A DNA stretch of 64,000 bases from Marthasterias glacialis (GCA_911728455.2 OU452226.1:25017128-25081127), one strand, 5' to 3'; positions 1 to 11,607 are shown, counted from the stretch's first letter. Numbers and translations: made by a program. Notes: generated by a model from the sequence alone, not told the origin.

Positions 1-159
1 AATGACCGGGTTGTAGTGGTAAAATTGGGAAAATCTGGTCACTAGTCTGACAGAAATTGCCGAATTGACACACATGGCAAACGATTATGTGCTTCGTCTC
101 ATGACCCTCCGGTCTCCGACCGTCGGGAGGATGGAGGGTCACGATCATCCCAGCTACTA
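1..159. mobile_element. Right part of Mutator-like MITE (cut by window edge)
   Basis: Similar along its length to 6728-6888, including the CCGACCGTCGGGAGGATGG terminal repeat core at 118-136. The left part lies outside the window. Confidence 0.6.
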
Positions 160-2003
160 GCTCACCATGTTTGATATACAAATACATGTACATGAAACAG
201 CAATTGAATTGTTCTCCCCACCCAATGACGTATTTTGAGTTGGCATTGTGGGTACTATACTATAAATAATTGCCGCGATGCAACAGAAAAGTCTGAGCAA
301 ATTGAAAATTATGGAAAAGTTTCTATATCCGACTGCCACTTTCTTAAGGGATTTTTTTGATTTTTAAATGAATGTTGGGGCTGGGCTTTATTTCCCTTTT
401 TTCCAATATTCTTTTCCAGGAATTCACTTGGTAGCTAAAACGCTAATTATTGACCTTTAAAAAAGAAAATCCAAGTGGACATTTCGTCGCGCGGCTGGAA
501 CTTTCGCGTATTCATGTCCAAATGAACTAAAGTTGGCGTTTAGCATGTTTAGCGAGTAGCATTGTCAAGCCCAACGTAGACATGAAAATTGCTTATTTTT
601 CATGATTTTGACACTTTGTAATAGTTACATGTAGACATGAACATTGCTTATTTTTCATGATTTTGACACTTTGTAATAGTTCAAAGTGCCTGTTCATCTC
701 TGTTGTATACACTCTATCAACCTTTCTGGACAGGTCAGGATATAATTTGACCTAAATTAAGCCTAACCCTAAGGAAGATAAAGTGGCAGCCGGATACAGC
801 ATTTTTGCCAAAATTTATATTTGCAAAAACCTTTAAAAATTTAAAAAGGTTAGTATTTAAGAACTAGCTGGAGGGAAGCTAAGACTGTAAGAGGTAAGCG
901 AACACATTTAGTTGGTGTGATACGCCACCGATATACTACACAAGCGAGACGGTGCTGGCAATGTGGCTAAGGATACAACCGTCCCGATGAGGAATCGTTC
1001 ACCACACATGCGACAGTCAGGATAGTGCGGCTACGTCTGCAAATGCCATGTGTTGTGTCGTGTGTCGGCGGACAAGACGACGTGCATGACGTGACACTGA
1101 CACCACATACACACTGGATCGACATCAAAATGTCAAATTTAGTCATTGATACTGAGACAAAAGATGAACAACATAAAGAAAACGTGTTTAATTCTTACCA
1201 TAGCACCTTTCACTTCTTGTGAGATGTCGGAAAACTCCAAAACATCCGTCATTTTGGGAAATAAGTCTTTTCTCCCGTGGTAAACAATGAAATGGCGCGA
1301 ATTGAAACAGCGCCCTCTGTAATTTCCTAAAGAATAAAACTGCGCGCTTTTCCTTTTAAAAAAAGCGCCCTCTTCTGATTAAAATAGTACAACGCCCTCT
1401 TGTGTCTGTTCAATCACCTAGCAGTTCATCCTCCTGTGTGCATCCGAGCCCCATTATTCTTATGGTGACCATTCTTATCATACACACATCATTGATGCAA
1501 AATTAAAGCCCAATGCGTTGGTAGTTCCAGGATTTTGCTACAGAGCCATGCAGGTAGCCAAAATATCCAATGCAAGCTAACAATGGCCGACTGCTATATA
1601 CTGGCATTACAAAAAATAATGCAGAGGGAAAAAAAGGGGGGAGTTATAATTTTGAGTGGGTGCGGACTGTAACATGCAAAACGGGTTACTGTTTTAAAGT
1701 TGCTCCTCGAAATTATACAAAAATTGTACATTTTTATATATTTTTAATCCTTGCAAATCCTATATTTACAAACATTGTTTTATAAAAATGTGTTTTTTTG
1801 AATTAAGTTCCAGATTTTGGCTGGCTTCTCACAATAGCCATTTTTGAAAACCATGGCCTGGGATTTGGCTTCCGGCAAGGTCCACCAGTTTGGGGTCGCT
1901 GTACTGATAGTGTTCATTTTCAAAACTACTGACCGAGCCCGAGCGAGAGGATCAGATGAAGGCATGGTTTAAAATAGGGTCTATGGACCTACCACTACTG
2001 TAG
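160..2003. other. Intergenic stretch, no gene seen
   Basis: Holds one tandem duplication (577-690), three GCGCCCTC words between 1309 and 1405, and otherwise AT-rich unique sequence. ORFs here are short and have no recognisable similarity. Confidence 0.5.
577..690. repeat. 55 bp tandem duplication
   Basis: Two near-identical 55 bp units containing TTTTCATGATTTTGACACTT. A third partial copy with the same continuation (AAGTGCCTGTTCATC) lies at about 9775-9820, so the unit belongs to a dispersed repeat. Confidence 0.8.
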
Positions 2004-2310
2004 CGTGTCATGGCCGAGCGGTCTAGTGCACCACACTCAAGTTCTGGTGGTCAAGTCATTGGGGTGTGGGTTCGAATCCCAGTCATGACACTTGTGTCCT
2101 TAAGCAAGATGCTTTACCGTAATTGCTTCTCTTCACCCAGGGGTATAAATGGGTACCTGCGAGGGTAGAGGTTGATATTGTGTTTGAAAGAGCCTTTGAG
2201 GGCCACGGCAGCTCGGGGCTGTATACTCCCCAGGGAGCTGAGAAAGATTACGCTCTGTAATCTTCCGTAACAAGTTAGCACTTCAATAATAAAGACTTTG
2301 TATTATCATA
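2004..2310 (+). mobile_element. tRNA-derived SINE, family A
   Basis: The head has an A-box (TGGCCGAGCGG) and a B-box (GGTTCGAATCC) with a long variable arm, like a Leu/Ser-type tRNA. Then comes the family body CTTGTGTCCTTAAGCAAGA and an AT-rich tail. It is a SINE rather than a tRNA gene because the tRNA part is fused to a body shared by many copies in this window. Confidence 0.85.
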
Positions 2311-2356
2311 AGTTAAAATAAATAAAACAAGAAGACATTTTAATCTCAATATCAAC

Positions 2357-2362
2357 TTTATT
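2357..2362 (-). promoter_or_regulatory. Candidate polyadenylation signal for MRPS23
   Basis: AATAAA on the minus strand about 770 nt beyond the MRPS23 stop. Another AATAAA-like word lies near 2405. Which is used cannot be told from sequence. A MITE (2781-2956) would lie inside this 3' untranslated region. Confidence 0.25.
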
Positions 2363-2780
2363 GTGTAATTTCAAGAAATACACAGAGTCTTTTTTTTTAA
2401 AGTTTATTCTAACATGAACTTTAAATCTCTTGGATCACAATTCTTGTTGGTTTACTGAATATTTTCAGCAAAATACATTCTTAATTTCTAAATTCATTGC
2501 AGAAAAAATGGCCCACTGTTTGGATGACGTCATTGTCATTTTGATTGAATATAAACTATTTGAGTCAGAAACCATATATTCTTAATAGTCAGACAGGCAA
2601 CAATGATTTCGAAATCTAGTGCACTCAGCCGTGCAAATCCAGAACAGAGTTACATATTTAAGAATCAACAAATTGTCATCTCAGTGTGAAAAGATTTGTC
2701 AAAAATGTTGTGTCCTGCACAATACACACAGATGAGTAGCTCAACACAAAACCATCTCTCATGCCCAAGGCTTTACGTAA

Positions 2781-2956
2781 TAGACCTTTATCATGGTGCG
2801 GCCATCTTGAATTTCTTCCATTCAAACCAATGTAACCAAACCGAGGCTGGAAGGGCAAATAGTCTGGTTCCTTTTTGTACAATGAATATTAGCATATATT
2901 ACTGTTATTAGATACAGGGAACATGACCAAGATGGTTGCAGCATGATAAAGCTCTA
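2781..2956. mobile_element. MITE, TAGACC clan, family 1 copy 1
   Basis: A 176 bp element with imperfect terminal inverted repeats: TAGACCTTTATCATGGTGCG at the left, matched by CATGATAAAGCTCTA at the right. Flanked by TA. Closely related copies lie at 13061 and 32472. Confidence 0.8.
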
Positions 2957-3129
2957 TTGTTCACACCAGGTGCATTTAGAGCGATACAAAAACTGCAATG
3001 TTATGTCTGACTTGCTAACATGCGGCTTCCAGTGACGTAGCTACAAGCTACCAGTCACATGCATGAACAAACGAACGATTAGGCATCTCCGATTAGGCAT
3101 CTTAGCAGCCGGACCTTACTGTGCCTCTA

Positions 3130-3273
3130 TCATCTTTCATCTTTAGTATCTTCTTGTGATGCGGGTGAAGAAGTCGCAGAAGCGCCCTCTGTTGGACTGT
3201 TCTGGCTCTCCAGGGCTTGCTGTAGAAGCAACGCTAATCCTTGGACTGACCCAACTTCTGGTTTTGCCTCAAC
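3130..3273 (-). CDS. MRPS23: MRPS23 exon 5 (terminal coding exon)
   Basis: 47 codons plus TGA, entered in phase 0 after the acceptor TTTCCAG. Encodes VEAKPEVGSVQGLALLLQQA and a polar tail. The tail codons for PTEGA contain a GCGCCCTCT word (complement strand) that recurs across the window. Confidence 0.88.
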   Translation of the reverse strand, partial: VEAKPEVGSVQGLALLLQQALESQNSPTEGASATSSPASQEDTKDER

Positions 3274-6200
3274 CTGGAAATAAAAATACATAGTCAGTAT
3301 TAAGGCTGGTTTATTGTTGGTCACACAATGATAATCGGCGGACAGTGTGATCACTGCAGTCTATGGTTGCAGTGGCGTGACTAGCATTGACTACAAACGC
3401 TGTTGCACGTCAATTTTATGAACATGCAACCATCACACGAAGTCACAAACCAGTCTTTAGGTGATGGAAGTAACAAATTACTGATTCAGGATAAGTCGGT
3501 TTTTGGGATGTTCTAACGTTCTCCCAAATGCTTTAACTGTTCCTTTTGCTAAAAGCTTGCCTTCCTTTTCCGCTTTGCTCACTAAAAAAAGGAAAAATTG
3601 GAAGGCCCTTTGGGGTGGGGGAGGGGGCTAGAGCCCTCACTTCAGTTGTGCCACTACTTCCCCTGGCATATCCATCCACAGCACACTACAGAATGATCAG
3701 TGATGATAAAGACCCTGCACTGTTGCATCACTCTGCATTAATTGTGCCGTCACCAAAAATGGTGCGTTGGTAGTAAATTCAAATTTGAAGGACCTTTTTC
3801 GGAAAACTTATCAACGAACGAAGAAAAAAAAATCTCATTATGAAAATTGGAGTTCCCAGCCCCTTTTCAGAGAACACTTGTGATTTCACATGATGTCCAA
3901 AATAAATGATCCACTTCTAGAATACCAAGTTCGAAAATATCCGATACCTCTAAAGTGAAAAATGGACAGGATAGAGCCTACATTACTCTGTAAGGAACCT
4001 TGCAAGACCAGAGGTGGGAACACATTAACACAAGTCTGAGACATGGCCTTGAGTCACACTTGAGTCCCATCATTGTGGGGCTGGGGACCTGACTTCCCAC
4101 TTGGAAGTTGCCTTGAAAGAATTCAGACTTGAGGTTAATGAACACCAGAAGTAATAACTGTATTGGGTTTCTCACTTGGATATCTTCAGTTTGATCTTTT
4201 TAAAATGATATTGACGCAATTAAATAACACATAATTTAACTTCCAAATTCTATTCAATGAGAAATATTTCTGTCTTTTTGCAAATTCTCCAAACTGAACT
4301 CTATCTTTTCACTTGTCACAAAAGTAAATTACAGAAATCTAAACATATCAACCATTTTCGAAAAACTAGTTATCATGGAGATGTTTTTGAGCTTGCATTT
4401 TTAAAAGTGTTTTTTAAATGACACATCATGAAGACTGGAGATTTGAGAATTGACTTTAAACTTGATATGACCTGAAAGACTAGCGACTTGACCCCAGAGA
4501 CTTGCGACTTGACTTTAAATTTGAACTAAAAGACTTGAGACTTGCCCTGAAGACTTGATGACAACTTTGGCTCAGACTGTTTTTGTTTTTTACGAATGTC
4601 TCATCCTCAGATTGACTCACTTTCTTTTTCCTTTGCCTTCGTTCACTTTGCTTGGTGAGTACAAGTCCCTCTTGAGCTAAGGCTGATGCTGTCGCTTCAA
4701 ATAACTCCTCTGGATCTGTGTTTCCCTCCGTCTGTAACTCACCGTACTTGGTGATAAACCTAGGAGTACAAATCATTAGGTTTCAACTTTTCAACTTTAA
4801 CGGAACAATTTGCAGAATAATTGCTAAAAAAGGACAGGAGGTTTTGCTTGGTGGGATGGATTTGATTTTTGTTAAGTCAATGTGATATGAACTGAGTCTT
4901 GTTGAGTGGATTTGGGATCTCGGTATCACAAAGTGGGATTGTGATATAGTTTCACCAAGGGAATTTCTTTTTTAAACAAATGTTTGGATAGCACTTGTTT
5001 CTACCTCTTTTCAGAAACTTATGTGAAGTATACATTTTTTCAAAAAATTGATAATGGCCTCACAATTCGCCCCTAGCAGAATCTTTCTCCAAACTGGCTA
5101 AAAAGATTTTTTTAGCATTTATACCAAAATTCCTTTTGATGGGTAAGCAGTTTGCAATAGCTAATTATTTTTTCTTGTACGTTTTTTTTGTTAATGACAA
5201 AAAAAAATGAATAAGGATCAATGTAAAAATACAAAGACAGCCGGAAGTTAAATCAGTGCTTACCTGTGGCATGGAGTTCGTTTGACACTGTCATGGTTGG
5301 TCAAATCTATTGACATCTGATTGCCGTAGACTTTGTAAAATTTGCTGCGAATGAAACAAAATAAATGTGTTTTTGTGGAACAAAGGAAAACAGGCTGATC
5401 TGCTCGATTAAATACGGTTGGCTAGTCTTGCCAACATACTGCTATAGGAAAGGTGAAATTTCTTTGACATTTATTTTTGCTGTACTTACGAGCGTACTTT
5501 ATCCTCTTCATATAAGATTTGGGGCAGGAAATCACGTGTGTATTCTCTGTGATATGTTGGTTCATCTCTTGGAGGGAACGTTGCCATCACATCATACCAT
5601 AAAGGTTTATCGGCCTCTTTAATTACACCAGCTCGTATCAAATCACGCACCCTTGACGATATGAAAAACAGGTTTAATTGAAATTGATATTCATTCCCCC
5701 GATGCAAATATTAACATCTATCTAATTGTTTGCGGTACCTGCCGCTAATAATACTGGATTCGAACTGGCCCCTCATCACCGGGCGAGCTCGGTGGTCTAG
5801 TGGTTAAGACATCTGGTTTAGTCATGCGGGAGTCGTGGATTCAAATCCCACCCGAGTTGCCTGAGGATTTTTTTCCCACAGGACTCGAAAGCACTGAGTA
5901 TACAGTGCTTATCACACATCGGTGTAAGCCAAATTGAAATTGATATTAATTCCCCCGATGCAAATATTAACAACTAGGTTTAACTAACTTGTACATGTAC
6001 AGCAGCATGATAATAAACAGTAGCTATTATTAGCGAGAGTGGAATACAGAAAATTTAGTACTTCTGGTATGCTGCTATGCGGTGCGCTGGTCCTATGGGC
6101 TGGTTCCGCATACCAGTTAATTTTGCAACTCCGGTTGCCATATTTGTTGCAATACTGTTTGAATGGGATCTGAGTTACGGTGAGAATTTATCACTTTTTA

Positions 6201-6342
6201 ACAACTTTTAGTTTGCGGAGTGGATTTTCTGGACCCGTGCAAAGAACACATACCGCCTAGTTTTGGCGAGATCTGATTTCAAAAAAGAACTGTAGCCATG
6301 TAAACGTGAAGGGCAGAAAGTTTCGAATAGGATTTCGTACAT
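3130..6342 (-). CDS. MRPS23: Small ribosomal subunit protein mS23, mitochondrial (5 exons)
   Basis: Structural protein of the small subunit of the mitochondrial ribosome, nuclear-encoded and imported into the matrix. Coding exons in transcript order: 6342-6254, 5651-5490, 5344-5264, 4759-4621, 3273-3130. They sum to 615 nt (204 residues plus stop; the human protein has 190), and the phases match at all four junctions. Recognition rests on the conserved core RVRDLIRAGVIKEADKPLWY (human mS23 has RTRDLVRAGVLKEKPLW), then ILYEEDKVRSKFYKVYG and the CHRFITKYGELQ segment (human CQRFVEKYTELQ). The C-terminus is acidic and Ser/Thr-rich and ends DTKDER. Exons 2-5 are secure. Exon 1 is chosen by phase and weak similarity. 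The gene is head to head with CUEDC1, about 16 kb away. Intron 4 contains an AAGTC-rich transposon and the 3' flank carries a MITE. Confidence 0.92.
4009..4571. mobile_element. hAT-like element with AAGTC subterminal repeats
   Basis: Begins CAGAGGTGGGA and carries scattered ACTTGA/AAGTC words near both ends (about 4033-4170 and 4480-4560), a layout familiar from hAT-type non-autonomous elements. The right end is not sharp. Lies inside MRPS23 intron 4. Confidence 0.5.
4621..4759 (-). CDS. MRPS23: MRPS23 exon 4
   Basis: Encodes FITKYGELQTEGNTDPEELF and an alanine-rich helix, ending in the basic run RRQRKKK just before a GTGAGT donor. The acceptor is CTCCTAG. Exit is phase 0. Confidence 0.92.
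5264..5344 (-). CDS. MRPS23: MRPS23 exon 3
   Basis: An 81 nt exon encoding KFYKVYGNQMSIDLTN and the start of the CHRFITKY motif, with acceptor CGCAG and donor GTAAGC. It corresponds to the human KFYSVYGSGQRAFDLFN region. Confidence 0.9.
5490..5651 (-). CDS. MRPS23: MRPS23 exon 2
   Basis: Encodes the best-conserved part of the protein, VRDLIRAGVIKEADKPLWYD followed by VMATFPPRDEP and ILYEEDKVR. The acceptor is TCAAG after a pyrimidine-rich stretch and the donor is GTAAGT. It enters with 1 nt of a codon and leaves with 2. Confidence 0.93.
5752..5975 (+). mobile_element. tRNA-derived SINE, family B
   Basis: Head with A-box GGTCTAGTGGTTAAGACATC and B-box-like GATTCAAATCCCACC, then a body with CACTGAGTATACAGTGCTTA and the end CCCCGATGCAAATATTAAC. 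Lies in MRPS23 intron 1. Confidence 0.8.
6254..6342 (-). CDS. MRPS23: MRPS23 exon 1 (probable start exon)
   Basis: An ATG at 6342 opens 29 codons plus 2 nt before a GTATGT donor. Joining to exon 2 restores the Arg codon in TRRVRD. The encoded PSRLHGYSSF loosely resembles the human SRLETVGSIF start. A second ATG 16 nt upstream (6358) lies in a different frame and would make an overlapping upstream ORF ending at a TAG near the exon end. Confidence 0.5.
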
Positions 6343-6419
6343 GTAGGATTTCGTACATGTCACTCTATGAGGTTCGTGGAGACGATAGCGGAACGAACCT
6401 CATAGTTCTAGGAGTACCT

Positions 6420-6888
6420 TAGTTGCGATAATCGTAACCCTCCATCCTCCCGACGGTCGGTGAGTTTGCAAGCTGGAATGGCCGATACGCATACGACAGC
6501 CATGGCTCGTCCAGATGCGTGTTTGGTTGGGTCACGCTGATTGGTTGTTGCCAAGCAAGTGCGACGTTCAAAATCACTAGTTGGCCCCGCTATGGATTAT
6601 GGATATATTCGGTCAGTCTTTTGGTAAGTTTTTGTCGTTTTTTCTGCCAAATATTTTCATGATGTTGTTTTAAGGGTTCCAGATGACGTTGTCATACAAT
6701 AAAGATCAACTCCATGTGTTTAGAATGTCTGTCATGATTTTGGACAGTGGAAAAAAAAGGACGAATCTGATCACGAGTCTGGCAAAAACTGGTCAAAACT
6801 GCCCGTACCGTCGATAATATCAGTCTTGTCTCGTAACCCTCCGGTCTCCGACCGTCGGGAGGATGGAGGGTTACGATTATCGCAACTA
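6420..6888. mobile_element. Intact non-autonomous DNA transposon, Mutator-like
   Basis: A 469 bp element with perfect 41 bp terminal inverted repeats (6420-6460 and 6848-6888; they begin TAGTTGCGATAATCGTAACC). It is flanked by the 9 bp direct repeat GGAGTACCT at 6411-6419 and 6889-6897. The target length and long inverted repeats fit Mutator-like elements. No transposase inside. Upstream of MRPS23. Confidence 0.88.
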
Positions 6889-7580
6889 GGAGTACCTGAG
6901 AGTGAGAAGTCACGGGTTTTCACCAGATTTAGACATTAGTAACTGGGGCGCTGTACTCCTTTTTTCGAGGTTTTGACGTTATCACTATCAATCAGTCACA
7001 CTAGGTAGCTAGTATAAATAGTATGACCGATAATGTCAAAATCTCAAAAACGGAGTACAGCACCCCAGTTGCTGGGTCTACACCAAATTTATAAATTTGA
7101 AGATGGCGTATCCGTGAAACAGCTTGGTTTTTTTGTAATTTGTCTTCTTTGCTTGAGCTTTGTGTTACCACAAACCTAGACCCGGTAACTGGGGCGCTGT
7201 ACTCCTATTTTTAAATTTTTGACATTGTTGCTAGTACGACCGACAGTGTCAAAAAGTTTTAAAAAGGAATACAGCGCCCAAGTTACTGAATACTGGGTCT
7301 ACCACAAACCGACACCAGATTGATACTCCACAATGCAATGTCTCAAATCACATTTAATCCTTAGTCTTGTGCTTGTGACAAGCCTGTTTTCTACTCTAAA
7401 TCTCCAGCAGTGCCTACCCAGTCCACTACCACTACCAGCACTACCAGTACCACTCACAAGTGCCTAACTAGTATAAGTAGTAGTAGTCTAGTAGTACCAT
7501 GGAGGAAGGAAAATGGTAGTACGTACCACAATCTGCACACACCTCTGCAACCATTTTCCGAAGATCAAAAAAGGGATGCT

Positions 7581-8481
7581 GGTCATCTCGCCCCCAAACA
7601 CTCTCGCCCCCAACAATCTCGCCCCCAACAATCTCGCCCCCAAACAATCTCGCCCCCAGCCTTTGACAATCTCGCCCCCTGACAATCTCGCCCCCTGACA
7701 ATCTCGCCCCCTGATGATGACTGGAAGTTCTGATGACTTACGGTGTAAACTTACAAATTAATTGATGGGAGATGTTGTCGCAATGCTGTCAAAAACTTGT
7801 ATGATATTTTGTCAGAAAAGTATCGGCTTATAATCATCCACTGAACGAAGTTTGAGAAGGGTATTGAAAAATCACAACAAAGAAGTGTGAAATGCTCTGC
7901 AACTAATAACCACCGTCCCATTGATCTCTTCCACGGCGGCGGACTATAGTTTGCGATCGATCGATTTCGGCATTGATTTCGGTAATCAGTGAATCAAATC
8001 AAAGTGGCATTTTTCAATGTGCACCCCAGCTTGTCAGGTGACACGTTCAATGACTGACAGTTTGATTTTGTCTCCATGAAATGCCCCTGAGTGCATTAAA
8101 AAATTATTTTTATTCAAGAGTGAGAGACAATTTTCGATAAGAAATCACAGAACATCTTAACAACATGTACCATTCCTTACTACGAGGGAGATCATTCACA
8201 TATTCTTTGTTTTTTAATTTACGCATTTTCCTTTATTTTCGAAATCGACTTTAAGTGAACACTTTATTAACTTCATCATGGTTAAAAAGGCGACTTTTCC
8301 AATTTTTTCTTCAGATTGTCAGGGGCGACTTTGTTTGGGGGCGAGATTGTCAGGGGCGAGATTGTCAAAGGCTGGGGGCGAGATTGTTTGGGGGCGAGAT
8401 TGTTGGGGGCGAGATTGTTGGGGGCGAGTTTGTTGGGGGCGAGAGTGTTTGGGGGCGAGAGTGTTTGGGGGCGAGATGACC
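7581..8481. mobile_element. Inverted-repeat element with tandem-array termini
   Basis: 901 bp. Both ends start GGTCATCTCGCCCCCAAACA (right end in complement) and consist of short tandem units built on CTCGCCCCC plus 5-12 variable bases. There are about 8 units at 7587-7712 and 9-10 at 8320-8476. Both arms contain the odd unit AGCCTTTGACAAT in register, so the arms are true inverted copies. The 600 bp interior has no coding sequence. I found no clear target duplication. Confidence 0.8.
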
Positions 8482-10011
8482 GGCCTCCCAAAAAAGTCAG
8501 GTGCGATGCAGGCATTATGCATTTCCCCATTCAATCATGATATTTTTTTTTTCTTTTTACTTGATGAAGGTCAAATTTTGATTGCATTTTATCTTCTTAC
8601 CTTGTGAATAACGTGCCAAACTTTTCTAATCGACTCAAACTCGCCATTTCCAAGACAGTTTTTCGCAGCTATACTCTAGATACCAGTACACAATGCATGC
8701 ACTGCATATGTCGGTAGAGAGTTGTGTGAAACTATGTATAGCGCCCTCTATCAAAGAGATGGGGGTTGTACGGACGGGCGTGCGGGTTTGTTAAAAAAAC
8801 TAAATAATCGTCTGTGAAAGTACAAATTCGTTGTTCAATGGAGTTTGGGCGGGATTAGCCTGAAGTGTCCTGCAAACACTTTGGTATTTACATGACAATT
8901 GATGGTTGTGACGCGACACAGGTCATGGAATAGAGCACATCGCTGATGTCATGGTATGTACAAATTCATACAATATTGTTTTTTGAGTGAGAAGAGGGCG
9001 GATTACGTGCACCATTTTTTTAATATAGATATATTTTTTTTTACCAACACGGGTGCTGTCAAAGCATCCAGCTCATGCGCTGTAGTGTACGGCACTGTGT
9101 TCTTGGATAAATTATGATAATTACTCGGTAGTAAACACGGTAAACATTTTCCAGGAATCGGGGAACTTACACAAACAGCAAGTACAGGATATCATGTTTG
9201 TCATGGTGGAGATCTGGTGAGTGTAAACTAACTGTCTAACTATAATATAAAATCTAGCAATAATTAAATGATTTACTTCCACTACTGACTGCTGGCTGGG
9301 CCTGGGGAACTGGCACTTGGTTTGTGGACTCGTGTTCTTTAAAAACTTTACTGTTTTCATTGTGTCTGACCTAAAAAGTGACGTCGAGTGAAGGATCAAA
9401 ATCATTTCTATACCTTCATGATTTGACAGTTCAGTTTCTTCCGTTACCTGTGCTCTGTGCATACATGGGTATGCGACAACCAAAAATCTGGAGAGACATA
9501 GTCGTGACTGAGTATAAGTATGGACATTCTTTCTTAAGTGGTAAGGTTGGCTGTTTTTTAAATGAACGTTGGACTTTATCTGTCATTTTCTTTAATTCTT
9601 TTCAAGAAATTGGTTGTAAAAACATTACTTATTATTACTAACAAACAAATGCAAGTGAGCACTCCATTGCGCAGCCAGAACTTGCATGCACTCATGCAAG
9701 TCAGAGAAAATAAACACAGTCTTTTGAGAGTAGTGCTGTCATTTAGTGTCAAGAATGCGAAGGCCAGGAAATGTTATACTTTTCATGATTTTGACACTTT
9801 GTAAAGTGCCTGTTCATCCCATTTTATCCCTTTTTTTCAGATGCGATTAAAAGGAAAAATTTGTCAATTTTTTTTTGTGAGGGACTGTGTGTGAATGTAA
9901 TTTTGTTTTAAGTAACACTTGAAAGTTATGAGATTACGCAGATTAAAATTTGCGCAACTAAGACGCCCTCTAGGCGAGTAAAAAAAGAACAGTATAATAG
10001 CCCGACAGAGA

Positions 10012-10117
10012 ATTGTGATATAATCGTAACAACCCTTGAAAAACCCGACAGTCATAGACTTGAGGCCTTGATCCTCCCAACCGTCGGGAGGATCGAGGGT
10101 TACGATAATCACAACTA
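10012..10117. mobile_element. Short relic of the 6420-type Mutator-like element
   Basis: Ends match the 6420 family (TTGTGATATAATCGTAAC at the left, GTTACGATAATCACAACTA at the right), with CCGTCGGGAGGATCGAGGG inside. Most of the interior is deleted. Confidence 0.65.
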
Positions 10118-10241
10118 TTTGACAGGCTACTTTTTAAAAATCACAATGTGCAAGGCGTGAATGTACTTCACATATTTCCCTGTACATGTACATGTATTAC
10201 AACTACATGAACAAGGTATGTGTATAATCTTAATTAAGCCC

Positions 10242-10530
10242 AGGCTTTGAACTTCGCTCTTGAAAGGGCACAGCAATTTTCTTCTGATAAGGGGCACTTC
10301 TATGAGGAAAGTGTAAACTTTCACTAGAACTTTGCAAAGAGCATTACGCCAATTGCTGTGGTTGCCCAAGGCAGGCTTTGATCTTAAAAAAACGGGGGCA
10401 GGCCTTTGCTGGCCAAATCAGAGAAATTGTACAAGGGCATGCTGGCCAAGTTGGTAGTGACAGTGCAATTTTTCTGAAGGGCATGCCGGCCTCGTTGGCT
10501 TGGGTTAAGATCAAGGCCTGCCAAGGGTTG
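10242..10530. repeat. Dispersed repeat with TGCCCTT/AAGGGCA and AGGCCTG words
   Basis: Contains two modules. The first (10242-10380) recurs at 15338-15508, 30385-30540, 51500-51610 and 61935-62113, sharing a CCCTTTCAAGAGCGAAGT-type block. The second (10365-10530) recurs inverted at 47763-47940, with CAGGCCTTTGCTGGCC and GGGCATGCTGGCCAAGTTGG. Nature unknown. Confidence 0.6.
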
Positions 10531-11208
10531 ATTCGAGGCCTGTAAGCCTGCTGCCACTTTTTACCCAAAAAAAGTAGTATTGGAAATAACTCCCAATCCA
10601 ACTGCCACTTTTTCACCCATTATGGCAAAAACATAATCATGTAACCTTGGCAAATAAAACATGTAGGCTTTAAAATACACTGTACAAAGGTGGCAGTAGC
10701 CAGTAGGATTGTACATCTTGTCCACTTTCAGAGTTTTCATGGCAGCAGATCTATCATTCAAACTGCATCGCGTTCTAGAGATTAATTCATCTGGATGACA
10801 GCACCCTACCACTGAGAAATTGACTTCCTGAGATAAGCTACGTTGGGATGAAGACATCCTAAAGGTACATGTAGACTGACAGGAAATAATCTATTTCCAG
10901 AAGTCATCATCGGAATCTTAGGATGTCGTCATCCTGGGTTAATTTTATCCTAGGAGTAACATCTTAGTGGTAGGGCTATTATGTTTTGCGATGTCGTCAA
11001 TCATAGATGTTTGATCTCATAAAGTTGTCATCCCAGTTTGTGGATGTCGTCATTCCGAGATAACTTTCTCAGGATCTCAACAAATTGAATGGCATCTCCC
11101 GAGCTCCATAATGGCGGAGGTTGTTACCGAGAGCGTTGAGGGCAGTCTATGCTTCAACCATGCTAACAGGGTGATCATACGCGGCAGCTAATTTGAAGAG
11201 CGTCCGTA

Positions 11209-11607
11209 TAGACCTTGTGCGCGTGACGTCACCGACTGCTTGCAGTCATTTTGGTGATCACCAGGCGGGTATTTCAGTCCGGTGCAACTGTTACAATTAT
11301 CCGGTGCGCGACGCAAGATGCGGCATTTAGCCAATCACTGCAAAGAAATATCTTCTGCGCATAGTTTTGCTGCACTTTAGGCTGACACACGTGTTGATAA
11401 GTTTTGTCATGAAAGTAAGCTTGGTAAGTCAATTTATTAAGTGACGTAATAGTTTGCAGTTTTCAGATACGATTATAGTGTTCCCACGCCAATCTGTTAA
11501 ATGTTTAAAATAAACATGAGTCTACATTTTCTTATGGAGAGGTGATCACCAAAATGGTTATGTTGAAAGCGTGTGTGTGATCTGTGATGAAGTTGCACAA
11601 GGTCTGT
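11209..11607. mobile_element. MITE, TAGACC clan, family 2
   Basis: Ends TAGACCTTGTGC and GCACAAGGTCTGTA. An inner inverted pair CATTTTGGTGATCACC (11246) and GGTGATCACCAAAATG (11541) supports a palindromic element of about 400 bp. Confidence 0.6.

Noticed and set aside
6592-6634. ATG followed by a perfect GTAAGT donor on the plus strand
   Set aside because: Lies inside the 6420-6888 transposon and connects to no downstream exon I could find.
7581-7712. CRISPR-like spaced repeats
   Set aside because: Units are too short and the spacers are not unique; the genome is eukaryotic and the array is mirrored at 8320-8476.
7410-8607. Several ORFs with SRPQ or GGEIVWGRD repeats
   Set aside because: Translations of the CTCGCCCCC tandem arrays in several frames; no codon preference and no start context.
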